Notes: generated from the letters alone by a model not told the origin. A DNA stretch of 26,479 bases from Candidatus Avelusimicrobium fimicolum (GCA_900541355.1 UQJU01000016.1:1-26479), one strand, 5' to 3'. Shown: positions 6,812-14,127, numbered from the stretch's first letter. Program-made: numbers and translations.

Positions 6812-7382
6812 ACAAAAACAAATTTTAGAACTCGTCCAGAAAAACCCGCAAATCACTTTGGCAGAACTGGCTAAAGCTGTTGGCTTAAAGTCGGTCAGCA
6901 CCGTGCACGTGCATATCCGCAAACTGATTAAAGAGAACTTTTTGGAGCGTAACGGGCACGCACTGATTGCCACCCATAGACCTGTGGATGAGTTTACCCC
7001 TATTCCCTTTTACGGCCTTGCCCAATGCGGGGATACAGACATTTTTGCCGAAGAAAATATACTGGACTATGTGAATATGCCCACCAAGTTTTTGCCAACT
7101 CCTACGCAGGATTTGTTTTTCATTAAGGCCAAGGGCGACTCTATGGAGCCGTCTATTAGCGAGGGCGACCTGCTGATGTTCCGTAAAACGAGTGAGTTGC
7201 CCCCTGTGGGCAGCGTAGTATTGTGCCGCAAAGCAGACGGGCTTAAAATTAAGCGTTTAGGACGGTATAATACGGAAAATGGCCCCGCCTACCGCTTGGT
7301 ATCAGACAATAAAGCCAAATACGAACTGTTCCTAGCAGATGATTCCGTCCAGATTTTAGGCAAACTTGTGAGAATGAATTAA
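6798..7382 (+). CDS. lexA: LexA-family repressor (S24 self-cleaving)
   Basis: 194 residues. Residues 1-54 are a LexA-type winged helix (MLSAKQKQILELV, then ITLAELAKAVGLKSVSTVHV and HIRKLIKENFLERNG). The C-terminal half is a peptidase S24 domain with the catalytic serine in AKGDSMEPSISEGD (S115) and the lysine in LKIKRL (K152), 37 residues apart as in E. coli LexA. The likely self-cleavage bond is C77-G78 in GLAQCGD; UmuD uses Cys-Gly too, while E. coli LexA uses Ala-Gly. On DNA damage RecA would trigger cleavage and derepression. Between two broken phage genes it may be a prophage repressor rather than the host's main LexA. No ribosome site is seen; a palindrome covers the start. The antirepressor remnant follows 10 bases later. 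Confidence 0.88.
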   Translation: MLSAKQKQILELVQKNPQITLAELAKAVGLKSVSTVHVHIRKLIKENFLERNGHALIATHRPVDEFTPIPFYGLAQCGDTDIFAEENILDYVNMPTKFLPTPTQDLFFIKAKGDSMEPSISEGDLLMFRKTSELPPVGSVVLCRKADGLKIKRLGRYNTENGPAYRLVSDNKAKYELFLADDSVQILGKLVRMN

Positions 7383-7392
7383 AGGATACTAT

Positions 7393-8229
7393 ATGACTAA
7401 ATCAGCACTTGCGATTTTTGAAGATTTCAAAATCCGCCGCCAGTATGACGAAAAAATGGAAACGTGGTATTTTTCTATTGTGGATGTGATTTATGCGCTT
7501 ACGCAAAGTAATAATCCTAGAAAATATTGGAGTGTCCTAAAAACCCGCTTAAAAAATGAAGGAAATCAAACGGCTACAAATTGTAGCCAGTTGAAATTTA
7601 CCGCCGAAGATGGAAAAATGCGCCTGACGGATGTAGCTAATCCAGAACAACTTTTGCGCCTTATCCAATCCATTCCCAGCCCCAAGGCCGAGCCTTTTAA
7701 GATGTGGCTTGCCAAAGTGGGCTATGAACGCATCCAAGAAACTGCGAACCCTTCTAAGGCACTAGACCACGCGCAACCATTGGGAAGCACAAGGACGCAG
7801 CCAAAAGTGGATACAACAGCGCATGATGGGCCAGAAAACCCGCAACAAGCCGACCGATTACTGGCAAGCGCATGGCGTAACCAAATCAGATGATTTTGCC
7901 ATGCTTACAAACGTTACCCACCAAGAATGGAGTGATTTATCGGTTGCCCAGCACAAAAAGCTCAAAGGGTTAGAACATCAAAAGCTGCGCGAGCACATGA
8001 GCGAAGCTGAACTGCTGTTTACGGGGCGTTGGCTGAATTATCTACCCGACAAATAGCGGAAAAGAACCAAGCCGAAGGCGTGCAAGAAAATAAAGAAACC
8101 GGGCGCAAAGGCGGCAAGTTAGCCAAGCAAGCACGCTTGCAATTTGAAGAGGCCACCAGAACAAAGGTTGTTACTTCCAAAAGTTCCTTGCCGGACTTTA
8201 CACCCAAGAAACAAATTAAAAAGAAGTAA
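7393..8229 (+). pseudogene. Bro-N phage antirepressor, broken by two frameshifts
   Basis: An intact version would have about 278 residues. Frame 1 gives the Bro-N start (ALAIFEDFKIRRQYDE, WYFSIVDVIYALT, NPRKYWSVLKTRLK) to about 7765. The frame then shifts near 7765-7785 to read QGRSQKWIQQRMMGQKTRNK, DYWQAHGVT and HMSEAELLFT. Near 8028 it returns to frame 1 for LAELSTRQIAEKNQAEG and RKGGKLAKQARLQFEE. All three parts belong to one well-known protein type found in phages and gut anaerobes. AAAGGA precedes the ATG, and the gene probably formed an operon with the LexA-type repressor, whose action such antirepressors often oppose. Either indel alone destroys the C-terminal domain, although a truncated Bro-N piece could still be made. 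Confidence 0.88.
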
Positions 8230-8302
8230 TGAAGATTTTTCTTTGCTTATATTCAGTCAGAAGAAAATTTAAAATATTTTCATTCTCATTTTAAAGAAAA
8301 AC

Positions 8303-8332
8303 TTGACAAAAATAGCTATTTTATAGTAGAAT
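8303..8332 (+). promoter_or_regulatory. Strong promoter of the toxin-like gene
   Basis: Perfect TTGACA (8303-8308), an 18-base spacer and TAGAAT (8327-8332). The 5' leader to the ATG at 8456 is about 115 bases. Confidence 0.75.
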
Positions 8333-8386
8333 AATTATATAAGCAGTATTTCCGCTGTAAATCAAACCACAATTTATCGTTCCTAG

Positions 8387-8404
8387 CTACGCCGTCCGGC
8401 GTAG
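8387..8404 (+). terminator. Hairpin in the leader of the toxin-like gene
   Basis: CTACGCC (8387-8393) pairs perfectly with GGCGTAG (8398-8404) around GTCC; GTATTTTGCTT follows. It lies between promoter and ribosome site (AAAAGGAG, 8441-8448), so it could work as a weak attenuator or a protein-binding RNA element. Confidence 0.5.
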
Positions 8405-8455
8405 GTATTTTGCTTCTCAAAACTTCCGTTATATCACATTAAAAGGAGTCCTAAA

Positions 8456-9715
8456 ATGAAAATAGAAATTCGTCGTAACAATTATTTTCAATCCGATAAG
8501 TGGAATACACAGAAAAATCCCGGTCAAAGAGCTTTTATCCATCGTATCCCACCAAAAGATACTCCAACTATAGAAATCTTGTATACAGAACCTCCTAAAT
8601 ACCGTATCAATGGTCAAATTGTTTCCATACCTCTGGGAATGACCCCCAAAGAATATTATGAACACTATATGAAAAGAAGTTTTTACCAAGATAATGAAAG
8701 AGAAAAATATTGGTTCACCCCAAAAAATAAAGAGCAAGAGCCTTCGGATTTTGTGAAAGCGAGTAAAGAACCACATCCGCTTCGCAAACAATACTTGGAA
8801 AGCCGCCTAAACGAAATTTCTTACCAAGAACGCGCGCAGACTATGCAGGATAATTTTACTACAGCGATGTATGGCAAAAAAGATTACACGGAAGAAAAAA
8901 ATAATATCATCAACGAATTAAACAGAAATTCCACACAAGAACGCACCAGTCAGCAAAATAAGACTCCTTTAGCCTCCAAAGAAGAAAATTTTACACCCGC
9001 ACCGCCGGATGAACCGTCTGATTTTGACCGACGTAAAAAACTATGGGAAGAGCAAAACAAATGGGATGAATTTCAAAAATCTCAGCATAAAGGTCAAAGC
9101 GTGGTGCGCGCCAACGAACCCAATGCTTTTGAGCGGTTGGGTATTACCGACCCCAAGAATCCTCCGGAAAGTATTTCTGAATTCGATAAAGCCAAACGTG
9201 ATTTTTACAAATTTCCACAATCAAACGGAACCTCTACGGAAGAATGGAATAAGAAAAACGAAGAATGGCGTAACACTCCGCGCAAAGACAAAGACGGCAA
9301 CATCCTTGGTTCCCAATTACGCTGCAATACCACTTTTGGCCGTGAATTGTCGAAACTGGGCATTGATGTAGAAAAAGACGCCTCTATGAATGATGTGATT
9401 GACTGCATGGATAAATCCGGCGATTGGGCCAATTTGCCTACGGATAAAAAGGGCAATCCTGATCATAAAGAAGCAATTAAATTAGCTAAAGAAGGATATA
9501 TTGTAGTTGCTACAGAAAAAGGGAAAGAACATGGACACGCCGCAATATTAACGGGAAAAGAAGTGGAATCAGGTACATGGAAAGGCAAAGTACCTGAGGT
9601 ATATGGAAGCGTTAATGGGAAGCCAGCTAAAGCCGAAGGAATTAGCATTCATTGGCAGGCAAAGGACAAAAATAATATAGAATACAAAGTGTATAGATTC
9701 AAAAGACCTATATAA
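8456..9715 (+). CDS. Probable cell-wall-hydrolase toxin (Cys-His amidase domain at C-terminus)
   Basis: 419 residues. AAAAGGAG lies 7 bases before the ATG. There is no signal peptide. Residues 1-280 are hydrophilic, Lys/Glu/Asn/Pro-rich and of low complexity, like the carrier part of polymorphic or secreted toxins. Residues 285-419 look like a compact NlpC/P60- or CHAP-like amidase: C290 in QLRCNTTFGRELSKLGI at the start of a helix, then EGYIVVATEKGKEHGHAAIL with H361 (or H359) beginning a strand, and VYGSVNGKP. Such Cys-His enzymes cut peptidoglycan peptides or cross-links. The downstream gene encodes an exported protein with an SH3 end, the expected place for an immunity partner. Delivery (type VI-like, phage-like or other) is not visible. 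The exact amidase family is not recognised. Confidence 0.6.
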   Translation: MKIEIRRNNYFQSDKWNTQKNPGQRAFIHRIPPKDTPTIEILYTEPPKYRINGQIVSIPLGMTPKEYYEHYMKRSFYQDNEREKYWFTPKNKEQEPSDFVKASKEPHPLRKQYLESRLNEISYQERAQTMQDNFTTAMYGKKDYTEEKNNIINELNRNSTQERTSQQNKTPLASKEENFTPAPPDEPSDFDRRKKLWEEQNKWDEFQKSQHKGQSVVRANEPNAFERLGITDPKNPPESISEFDKAKRDFYKFPQSNGTSTEEWNKKNEEWRNTPRKDKDGNILGSQLRCNTTFGRELSKLGIDVEKDASMNDVIDCMDKSGDWANLPTDKKGNPDHKEAIKLAKEGYIVVATEKGKEHGHAAILTGKEVESGTWKGKVPEVYGSVNGKPAKAEGISIHWQAKDKNNIEYKVYRFKRPI

Positions 9716-9725
9716 ATATCTGTCA

Positions 9726-9750
9726 GGCAGCCGGATTTTTTCCGGCTGCC
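9726..9750 (+). terminator. Strong hairpin between toxin-like and immunity-like genes
   Basis: A perfect 10-bp stem, GGCAGCCGGA (9726-9735) with TCCGGCTGCC (9741-9750), has a T5 loop. It lacks a following T run, so it may be an mRNA-processing or stability element that sets the ratio of the two proteins rather than a full terminator. Confidence 0.55.
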
Positions 9751-9765
9751 AACAGTGAGGGTAAT

Positions 9766-10947
9766 ATGAATAAAAAGATACTATGTCTTTTCTATTTTAT
9801 TTTAATATCTCTGTCTGTTTATGCCAACGACACAGCAGGTACTATTTTGCCAACAGGCGGGGTCGTGTTTGAAAAACAAGACGGTATCAAAATGAAAGTA
9901 GAAGCACTTTATATCCGTCCGTACCAAATAGAAGTGAATTATTTGTTTGAAAATACGACAGATAAAGATATTAACACACAAATATTCTTCCCGCTACCGG
10001 AAATGCCCGCTGTTGAAGAATACCTAGGAGATGAATCCCATGATTATAAATTCAAATTATGGATTAATGGCAAATCTAAACCCTATCAAACACATTGGAC
10101 GATTACTCAAAATGATAAAGACATTACCAAAGATGTGTCTATACTATTTTATCACCCGGAAGAAGTGATTACCGACCAAGAACTAGACAGACGCATTGCT
10201 ATGCTACCCGAAGAAACCCGCAAATCATTACAAGATAACAAAATCGTTGAATGGGATTATTTGGTTGATTGGGATAAAGGAGAATTTCCCGCCTGGATTA
10301 TGGGTGACCACACCGCGTGGCAAAAACAAATTTCTTATTCTTGGCAGCAAAATTTCCCGGCACACAAGACAGTATCTGTACGCCATACCTATACTCCTAC
10401 TGCCATTTATAATAATGTGGGCTTTCCCTTTTCCGAATGTATTAACAGAGAGAGTGAACCGTATAAATCATTTGCTTACATACCGGAAAATGAAAATACA
10501 TACTCCCTAGATCATCTTCAGGCACGCAATTATTTAGAATACATCCTCACTACCGCTAATAATTGGCAAGGGCCGATTGAAAGTTTTAATTTAATCGTGC
10601 AAAGTCCGTTCAAATCAGTCGGCTGTTTTGACGGAGAAGCATTTTACGGAGAAGAATATTATACGGTTAATCGCCAAGACTATACCCCGCAATGGGATTT
10701 ATCTGCGGAATTTCTTGTAAATGGAGTGTTATCCTTTGACCGTACACAAAAAAATACTCCTGTACTTTACCTCATAGACGGACCGGCCACCCTGCGCGAA
10801 AAACCCAATGGCAAAATCATCGGCCAACTAGCGGATAAAACCCATGTATGGGGTTGGCCAGAAGAAAAAAAAGACAAATGGTATCCCGTGCGTCAAAATG
10901 ATTTATCCGGTTACACCCACAAGCAAAACCTGATAAAAGTGTTTTAA
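9766..10947 (+). CDS. Exported DUF4424 protein with C-terminal SH3 domain; candidate immunity protein
   Basis: 393 residues. GAGGG lies 4 bases before the ATG. The signal peptide is MNKKILCLFYFILISLSVYA with cleavage near residue 20. Residues 21-330 match DUF4424: a start NDTAGTILPTGGVVFEKQDG, then ALYIRPYQIEVNYLFENTTD, FFPLPEMP, a middle AHKTVSVRHTYTP, and YILTTANNWQGPIESFNLIV with VGCFDG. Residues 335-393 look like a bacterial SH3 domain (GPATLREKPNGKIIGQL, then KWYPVRQNDLSGYTHKQN). SH3 domains of this type often bind peptidoglycan. The protein should sit in the periplasm, where it could block or shield against the hydrolase encoded just upstream. DUF4424 has no settled function, so the immunity role is an inference from position and location. 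Confidence 0.7.
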   Translation: MNKKILCLFYFILISLSVYANDTAGTILPTGGVVFEKQDGIKMKVEALYIRPYQIEVNYLFENTTDKDINTQIFFPLPEMPAVEEYLGDESHDYKFKLWINGKSKPYQTHWTITQNDKDITKDVSILFYHPEEVITDQELDRRIAMLPEETRKSLQDNKIVEWDYLVDWDKGEFPAWIMGDHTAWQKQISYSWQQNFPAHKTVSVRHTYTPTAIYNNVGFPFSECINRESEPYKSFAYIPENENTYSLDHLQARNYLEYILTTANNWQGPIESFNLIVQSPFKSVGCFDGEAFYGEEYYTVNRQDYTPQWDLSAEFLVNGVLSFDRTQKNTPVLYLIDGPATLREKPNGKIIGQLADKTHVWGWPEEKKDKWYPVRQNDLSGYTHKQNLIKVF

Positions 10948-10957
10948 TTCCCTGCAC

Positions 10958-10983
10958 ATTCCCTATTACTCTAAGTAGGGAAT
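10958..10983 (+). terminator. Hairpin after the DUF4424 gene
   Basis: ATTCCCTA (10958-10965) pairs with TAGGGAAT (10976-10983) over a 10-base loop, 11 bases after the stop codon. There is no T run, so termination efficiency is uncertain. Confidence 0.5.
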
Positions 10984-11224
10984 TGGAAGTGTTTAGGCAG
11001 CTATTTTTCTCAATAGAGCGGGAATTTCAACAAGCCCACAAAATCCAATGGATAAATTTTTCAAATGCCTGTTTTTTGCCTGTTAATTGTCTGATAAACA
11101 AGGAATTGTAGAAAAGAACACTCCGTCTAAGAAGCGGCAACCCATTTTAGAGTGGTATTTGTGGAAACGAACAAGGCCCGTTTCCGGGCCTTGTTCTCTA
11201 ATGAGAAATTTAAGAGGATCCACC
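10984..11224. other. Gap with a 12-bp perfect hairpin
   Basis: The only clear structure is GAACAAGGCCCG (11169-11180) paired with CGGGCCTTGTTC (11185-11196) over a TTTC loop. It has no T run on either side. No recognisable gene is present; short frames here have no ribosome site or family match. Confidence 0.5.
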
Positions 11225-11412
11225 TCACGGACTCCACACCTTTTCCTGCCCCTCAAAATCCACCTGTCTTTCCGCCAGATTCATAAACTCGCGCAATGTT
11301 AAATTATTCGGATTTTTGTATTTTAAAATATCACCCACTATACGCGGGGATAAATTGCACAATCAAATACCAGGTCAAAAGTCTGCCTGTTCATTCCATT
11401 ACTCTTTTCCCA
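11225..11412 (-). pseudogene. Remnant of a small phage-type gene
   Basis: On the minus strand the reading starts as MNRQTFDLVFDCAIYP (ATG near 11,396), then shifts by one base near 11,347. It continues RIVGDILKYKNPNNLTLREF and MNLAERQVDFEGQEKVWSP to TGA at 11,225. The 'D..I.P.I..D...L..F' style recalls phage tail assembly chaperones, but that is weak. It directly follows the DUF2924 remnant on the same strand. Confidence 0.4.
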
Positions 11413-11584
11413 TTAACAAAAAATCAGCCATTTGACGATATCCATCGCCACGCGGGATATGCTTTTATAGATTTTTCCTTGGTATTCAACGCCATTTTCC
11501 AACACTTTTACTTCTATTGGTGTTACCTCAGTAGGTTTTAGTAATAATGCTACCCGGCGCAGGTAAGCAGTTATCGCGTGGCCG
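11413..11584 (-). pseudogene. Frameshifted copy of the short DUF2924 gene
   Basis: In one frame the minus strand reads RPRDNCLPAPGSIITKTY and then TGA. After a one-base insertion it continues PIEVKVLENGVEYQGKIYKS and ISRVAMDIVKWLIF. Compared with the intact gene at 1839-2147 (RPRDNRLPAPGSIITKTY, then TIEVKVLENGFEYEGKVFKS and ISRVAMTIVK), identity is very high in both protein and DNA. The end motif SGxxFFGL is lost. The copy has one insertion near 11,520, an in-frame stop and a truncated tail, so it is not functional. Confidence 0.88.
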
Positions 11585-11598
11585 GGCAGACACTTTTT

Positions 11599-11700
11599 AA
11601 CGGTATTTCTGCAACAGCAATGAACGGACAAACCTGGTACGCTCGTAAATCTTCCGGAGCAAAAATGTCCGTTCCCCGACTACAAGCGTTTCAGTTATAG
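11599..11700 (+). pseudogene. 3' stub of a third exported ART-like paralogue
   Basis: Thirty-three codons end in TAG at 11,698: NGISATAMNGQTWYARKSSG, then AKMSVPRLQAFQL. The last residues resemble the ends of the two intact paralogues that follow (a W-x-R or W-x-x-R near -22 and a Pro about 8 from the end). The stub is followed by an ATAGGTCC-type hairpin like the one ending the next gene. It starts right where homology to the DUF2924 remnant stops, so an island probably cut the gene here. Confidence 0.45.
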
Positions 11701-11715
11701 GACCCACCGAGTGGA

Positions 11716-11738
11716 TAGGTCCTTTGACCCTGTTTTTT
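11716..11738 (+). terminator. Degenerate terminator after the stub
   Basis: GGTC-CTTT-GACC with flanking ATA and CTG, then TTTTTT (11,733-11,738). It is a weaker version of the terminator at 12,642-12,667, with which it shares ATAGGTCC, GACC and the T run. Confidence 0.5.
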
Positions 11739-11754
11739 ATTCCCTTGTTTTCTA

Positions 11755-11760
11755 TATAAT
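11755..11760 (+). promoter_or_regulatory. -10 box of a leaderless gene
   Basis: TATAAT ends exactly 6 bases before the ATG at 11,767, so transcription should begin at or next to the start codon. No good -35 box and no ribosome binding site are visible. Confidence 0.55.
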
Positions 11761-11766
11761 ATATAT

Positions 11767-12645
11767 ATGAAAAAATTAACTGTTTTTTTGATTTTTGTTT
11801 TGTCCGCTTGCACGGCAAATCTGGCGTTTGCCCAAGGCAAGTTGGTTGAAGGCGCCGCCAAGGCTAGTGCAAAGGCGGGCGAAGTCGCGGTCAGTTCCGC
11901 CGCCAAGGCTGGACGAGCGGTTACCAGCGGAGTAGCCAATGCTATGCCGAAAGTGATGCTCCAACAGGCGAAACTGGCGCAGATTACCGAACAAATTAAA
12001 ATTTCTACGCCCACGCCCGCACAGACTTCCAAGGCAACGACGTCCCGATTGTCTAGCATTACTGGCACTTTAAAACGCTTAATGGGCAGAACCCCAGCCG
12101 TCCAGTTGCCGCCACAAGTTTTGCACACAGATTTATCGTTAGAAATTAATGATTTCTCGGCCTACAAAACCGATTTAAAAACTCTCCCCGCCGAAACCCC
12201 GTGGAAAGAAACTCCGCAGGATATGTACCGCGCGTTAAGTTTGCCCGCAGACGGAGCGGCCTTGCGCAACATTATGGAAAACGGACTCCTGTTAAAAGAT
12301 GTGGGCCAGTTCAGCAACAACAGAACAATGGCTTATGTCAGTGGGGACCCGCGTATGGTCAGAACGGTTTCTTCTATGAAATTTAACTCTTTGGCCAGCA
12401 ATCCGAACACCGCTGTTTACTATGCTAAACAGCACCACAGCAAAGACATTATCGTCGTGCTTCGCGTACAAGGATTGCCAGAACACGGAAATGTCATACA
12501 CGTGGGAAGAGATATCCCGGCAGAAAATATTAAAGAAGTTATCGCCGCTTTAAAAATCGGCGTCAGAACCGTATGGTGCCGGATAAAAGCAGAAGAGGAC
12601 GGCTTTACTCTTAACCCGTATCTGTTTGATGTTTCCGGATTATAG
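11767..12645 (+). CDS. Exported ART-like protein, paralogue 1
   Basis: 292 residues. The N-terminus is a signal peptide (MKKLTVFLIFVLSACTANLA) with two possible ends: a lipobox LSAC (C15) or cleavage after AFA (residue 22). Residues 24-60 are Ala/Lys-rich, and a linker follows. From about 150 a domain resembles the ADP-ribosyltransferase fold: MYRALSLPADGAALRNIMEN (153-172) with Y154-R155, GLLLKDVG, NTAVYYAKQHH (214-224), DIIVVLRVQGLP (227-238) and IPAENIKEVI (250-259) with E253 near the place of the catalytic Glu. The order R, YYA helix, E matches ART-like patterns, but I would not claim activity. The same-length paralogue follows 69 bases after its stop. It is probably leaderless and ends in its own terminator. 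Confidence 0.65.
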   Translation: MKKLTVFLIFVLSACTANLAFAQGKLVEGAAKASAKAGEVAVSSAAKAGRAVTSGVANAMPKVMLQQAKLAQITEQIKISTPTPAQTSKATTSRLSSITGTLKRLMGRTPAVQLPPQVLHTDLSLEINDFSAYKTDLKTLPAETPWKETPQDMYRALSLPADGAALRNIMENGLLLKDVGQFSNNRTMAYVSGDPRMVRTVSSMKFNSLASNPNTAVYYAKQHHSKDIIVVLRVQGLPEHGNVIHVGRDIPAENIKEVIAALKIGVRTVWCRIKAEEDGFTLNPYLFDVSGL

Positions 12646-12667
12646 GTCCAAAGACCTATGGTTTTTT
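12642..12667 (+). terminator. Terminator of paralogue 1
   Basis: ATAGGTC (12,642-12,648) pairs perfectly with GACCTAT (12,653-12,659) over CAAA, followed by GG and six T. The stem includes the stop codon TAG. Confidence 0.85.
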
Positions 12668-12714
12668 AGCCGAGGACCCTTATACTATAAGTAATCCCGA
12701 GTAAGGAGTTTTTT

Positions 12715-13593
12715 ATGAAACGCACCCTATTTCTTTTGCCTATTGTTGCCGCATTGCTTTTATCTGCGCCACTTCAAGCGCAAAACTTGGTAAAGGCAAG
12801 CAAAGGGGCAGAAAAAGCCACCTCTACCGTCCTAAAAGCCGGTGAGGCGGGGGCCAAATCCGCGGGCAAAGCCGCAGCCGCCGCAAGCACGGTATCCTTT
12901 TCCACGCGTTTAGCCCAGCAGTTCCCAGGCGTGGTGGTAAAAGCCTATGAATTAAAAGGGCTTTCTCGTCAGCAAGCCTTGCGCAAAGCCGTGGAATTGG
13001 GTGCTAACAAAGCCCAACCCGCTTGGCCCAAATTGCAAACCGACGGATCTATTCACACGCAAACATTTAAAGATTTGACATTGGACGGGTACAAGGGTGC
13101 CATTCCCGCTCTGCCGCACCCGAACCGCAACATTTATTTGCACCGCGGTATGGGGCTGACGGAAGAAGGCTTGGTAAAGGTATTACAAAAGGGCGTCCTT
13201 TTGGAAGATGCCGGTGGGGCTTCTGACTGGTATAACACCGCTTTGGCGATGGGCGGCCTTGCCTCGCCGGGGATGTCCCAATCGCTATTAGATAAAATGT
13301 CCGAAGCCAAAGCCATTAACTTTACGATTGATGCTCAGGAAGCCGCGCACTATGCCCAAAATAACAGTTTTAAAGAAGGCAAAGTGCCTGTGGTGGTAAC
13401 TACGCACGGTATGCGCGACAAGGACCCGGTGTCCGGCTATTACACGTTTAAAGAAGACATCAAACCCGAACAATTTACAGCGGTAGCGGTCTTGCTCAAA
13501 GGGCCTATGGGTTTTCCGCTTTGGTTCCGCGCCAGCCTAGGCCAAGACGGCAAAACGCTTGTCTTAACGCCCTATCAAGTAACAAAAGAATAA
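12715..13593 (+). CDS. Exported ART-like protein, paralogue 2
   Basis: 292 residues, the same length as paralogue 1. AAGGAG lies 6 bases before the ATG and TATACT (12,681) may be its -10 box. The signal peptide is MKRTLFLLPIVAALLLSAPL with cleavage after QAQ or LQA near 22. An Ala/Lys/Gly-rich stretch (24-58) matches that of the neighbour. The C-terminal domain reads NIYLHRGMGLTEEGLVKVLQ (139-158, with H143-R144-G145), KGVLLEDAGG, AINFTIDAQEAAHYAQ (200-215), VPVVVTTHGM (224-233) and IKPEQFTAVAVLL (249-261). This H/R, (S/T)-rich strand, helix, E order resembles ART-like enzymes such as the Tpt1/PARP-type fold. It probably acts outside the cytoplasm on host or competitor proteins, but this is inference. 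Confidence 0.65.
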   Translation: MKRTLFLLPIVAALLLSAPLQAQNLVKASKGAEKATSTVLKAGEAGAKSAGKAAAAASTVSFSTRLAQQFPGVVVKAYELKGLSRQQALRKAVELGANKAQPAWPKLQTDGSIHTQTFKDLTLDGYKGAIPALPHPNRNIYLHRGMGLTEEGLVKVLQKGVLLEDAGGASDWYNTALAMGGLASPGMSQSLLDKMSEAKAINFTIDAQEAAHYAQNNSFKEGKVPVVVTTHGMRDKDPVSGYYTFKEDIKPEQFTAVAVLLKGPMGFPLWFRASLGQDGKTLVLTPYQVTKE

Positions 13594-13599
13594 CTTTTG

Positions 13600-13623
13600 C
13601 CCGGGGTTTTTAGAAGCCCCGGG
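13600..13623 (+). terminator. Terminator of paralogue 2
   Basis: CCCGGGG (13,600-13,606) pairs with CCCCGGG (13,617-13,623) over a T-rich 10-base loop; AATTTTA follows. It ends 6 bases before the ATG of the glycosylase gene. Confidence 0.7.
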
Positions 13624-13629
13624 AATTTT

Positions 13630-14127
13630 ATGCTTTACAGTTTTCCCCCACTTATTAATTCCAAAACCCGCGTACTGGTGGTTGGCAGTATGCCGGGAGC
13701 AGCCTCTTTAAAAGCGCAGGAATATTACGCTTACAAATACAACCAATTTTGGAGAATTATTTTTGACCTGTTCGCCGGCGGGCGCATACCCCAAAACTAT
13801 GAAGATAAAAAACAAGTGTTGCTCGCTAAAAGCATTGGCCTATGGGATGCCTTGGCCGCCTGCCAACGAGAGGGAAGTTTAGACGGGAATATAACGGAAC
13901 CCACACCCAACGATTTTCCCACTTTATTTAAAAAATATCCCAGCGTACACACCCTATTATTTAACGGGCAGGCCGCGCGGAACCATTTTAAACGCGCCTT
14001 TGGCGACGGCGGCAAAATTTGCGTACTACTCCCCTCCACTAGCCCCGCCCATGCGTCGCGCCCTTACGAGGAGAAAAAAATTCTCTGGAAGCAATCCTTT
14101 TTGACGGCGTTAAACCGTTCTATGTAG
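13630..14127 (+). CDS. DNA-deoxyinosine/uracil glycosylase (UDG superfamily)
   Basis: 165 residues from ATG 13,630, chosen because homology starts at LYSFPPLINSKTRVLVVGSM; an upstream TTG at 13,597 would read through the terminator hairpin. The family pattern is clear: VGSMPGAASLKAQEYYAYK (19-37), NQFWRIIFDL, GLWDALAACQREGSLDGNI (about 75-93), PNDFPTLF, LLFNGQAA, and the end motif LLPSTSPAHA (about 140-149). This fits the hypoxanthine/uracil-type branch (family 6-like, with GSxPG and SPA motifs) that removes deaminated bases in base-excision repair. It has no ribosome site and stands alone, so it may rely on read-through of the hairpin before it. Confidence 0.88.
   Translation: MLYSFPPLINSKTRVLVVGSMPGAASLKAQEYYAYKYNQFWRIIFDLFAGGRIPQNYEDKKQVLLAKSIGLWDALAACQREGSLDGNITEPTPNDFPTLFKKYPSVHTLLFNGQAARNHFKRAFGDGGKICVLLPSTSPAHASRPYEEKKILWKQSFLTALNRSM

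Noticed and set aside
11087..11302. 71-codon plus-strand frame with TTG start
   Set aside because: It runs through a 12-bp hairpin and into the antisense of a phage remnant; composition is not protein-like after residue 30.
13597..13629. TTG start of the glycosylase at 13,597
   Set aside because: It would translate the terminator hairpin of the previous gene, and homology starts only at the ATG at 13,630.
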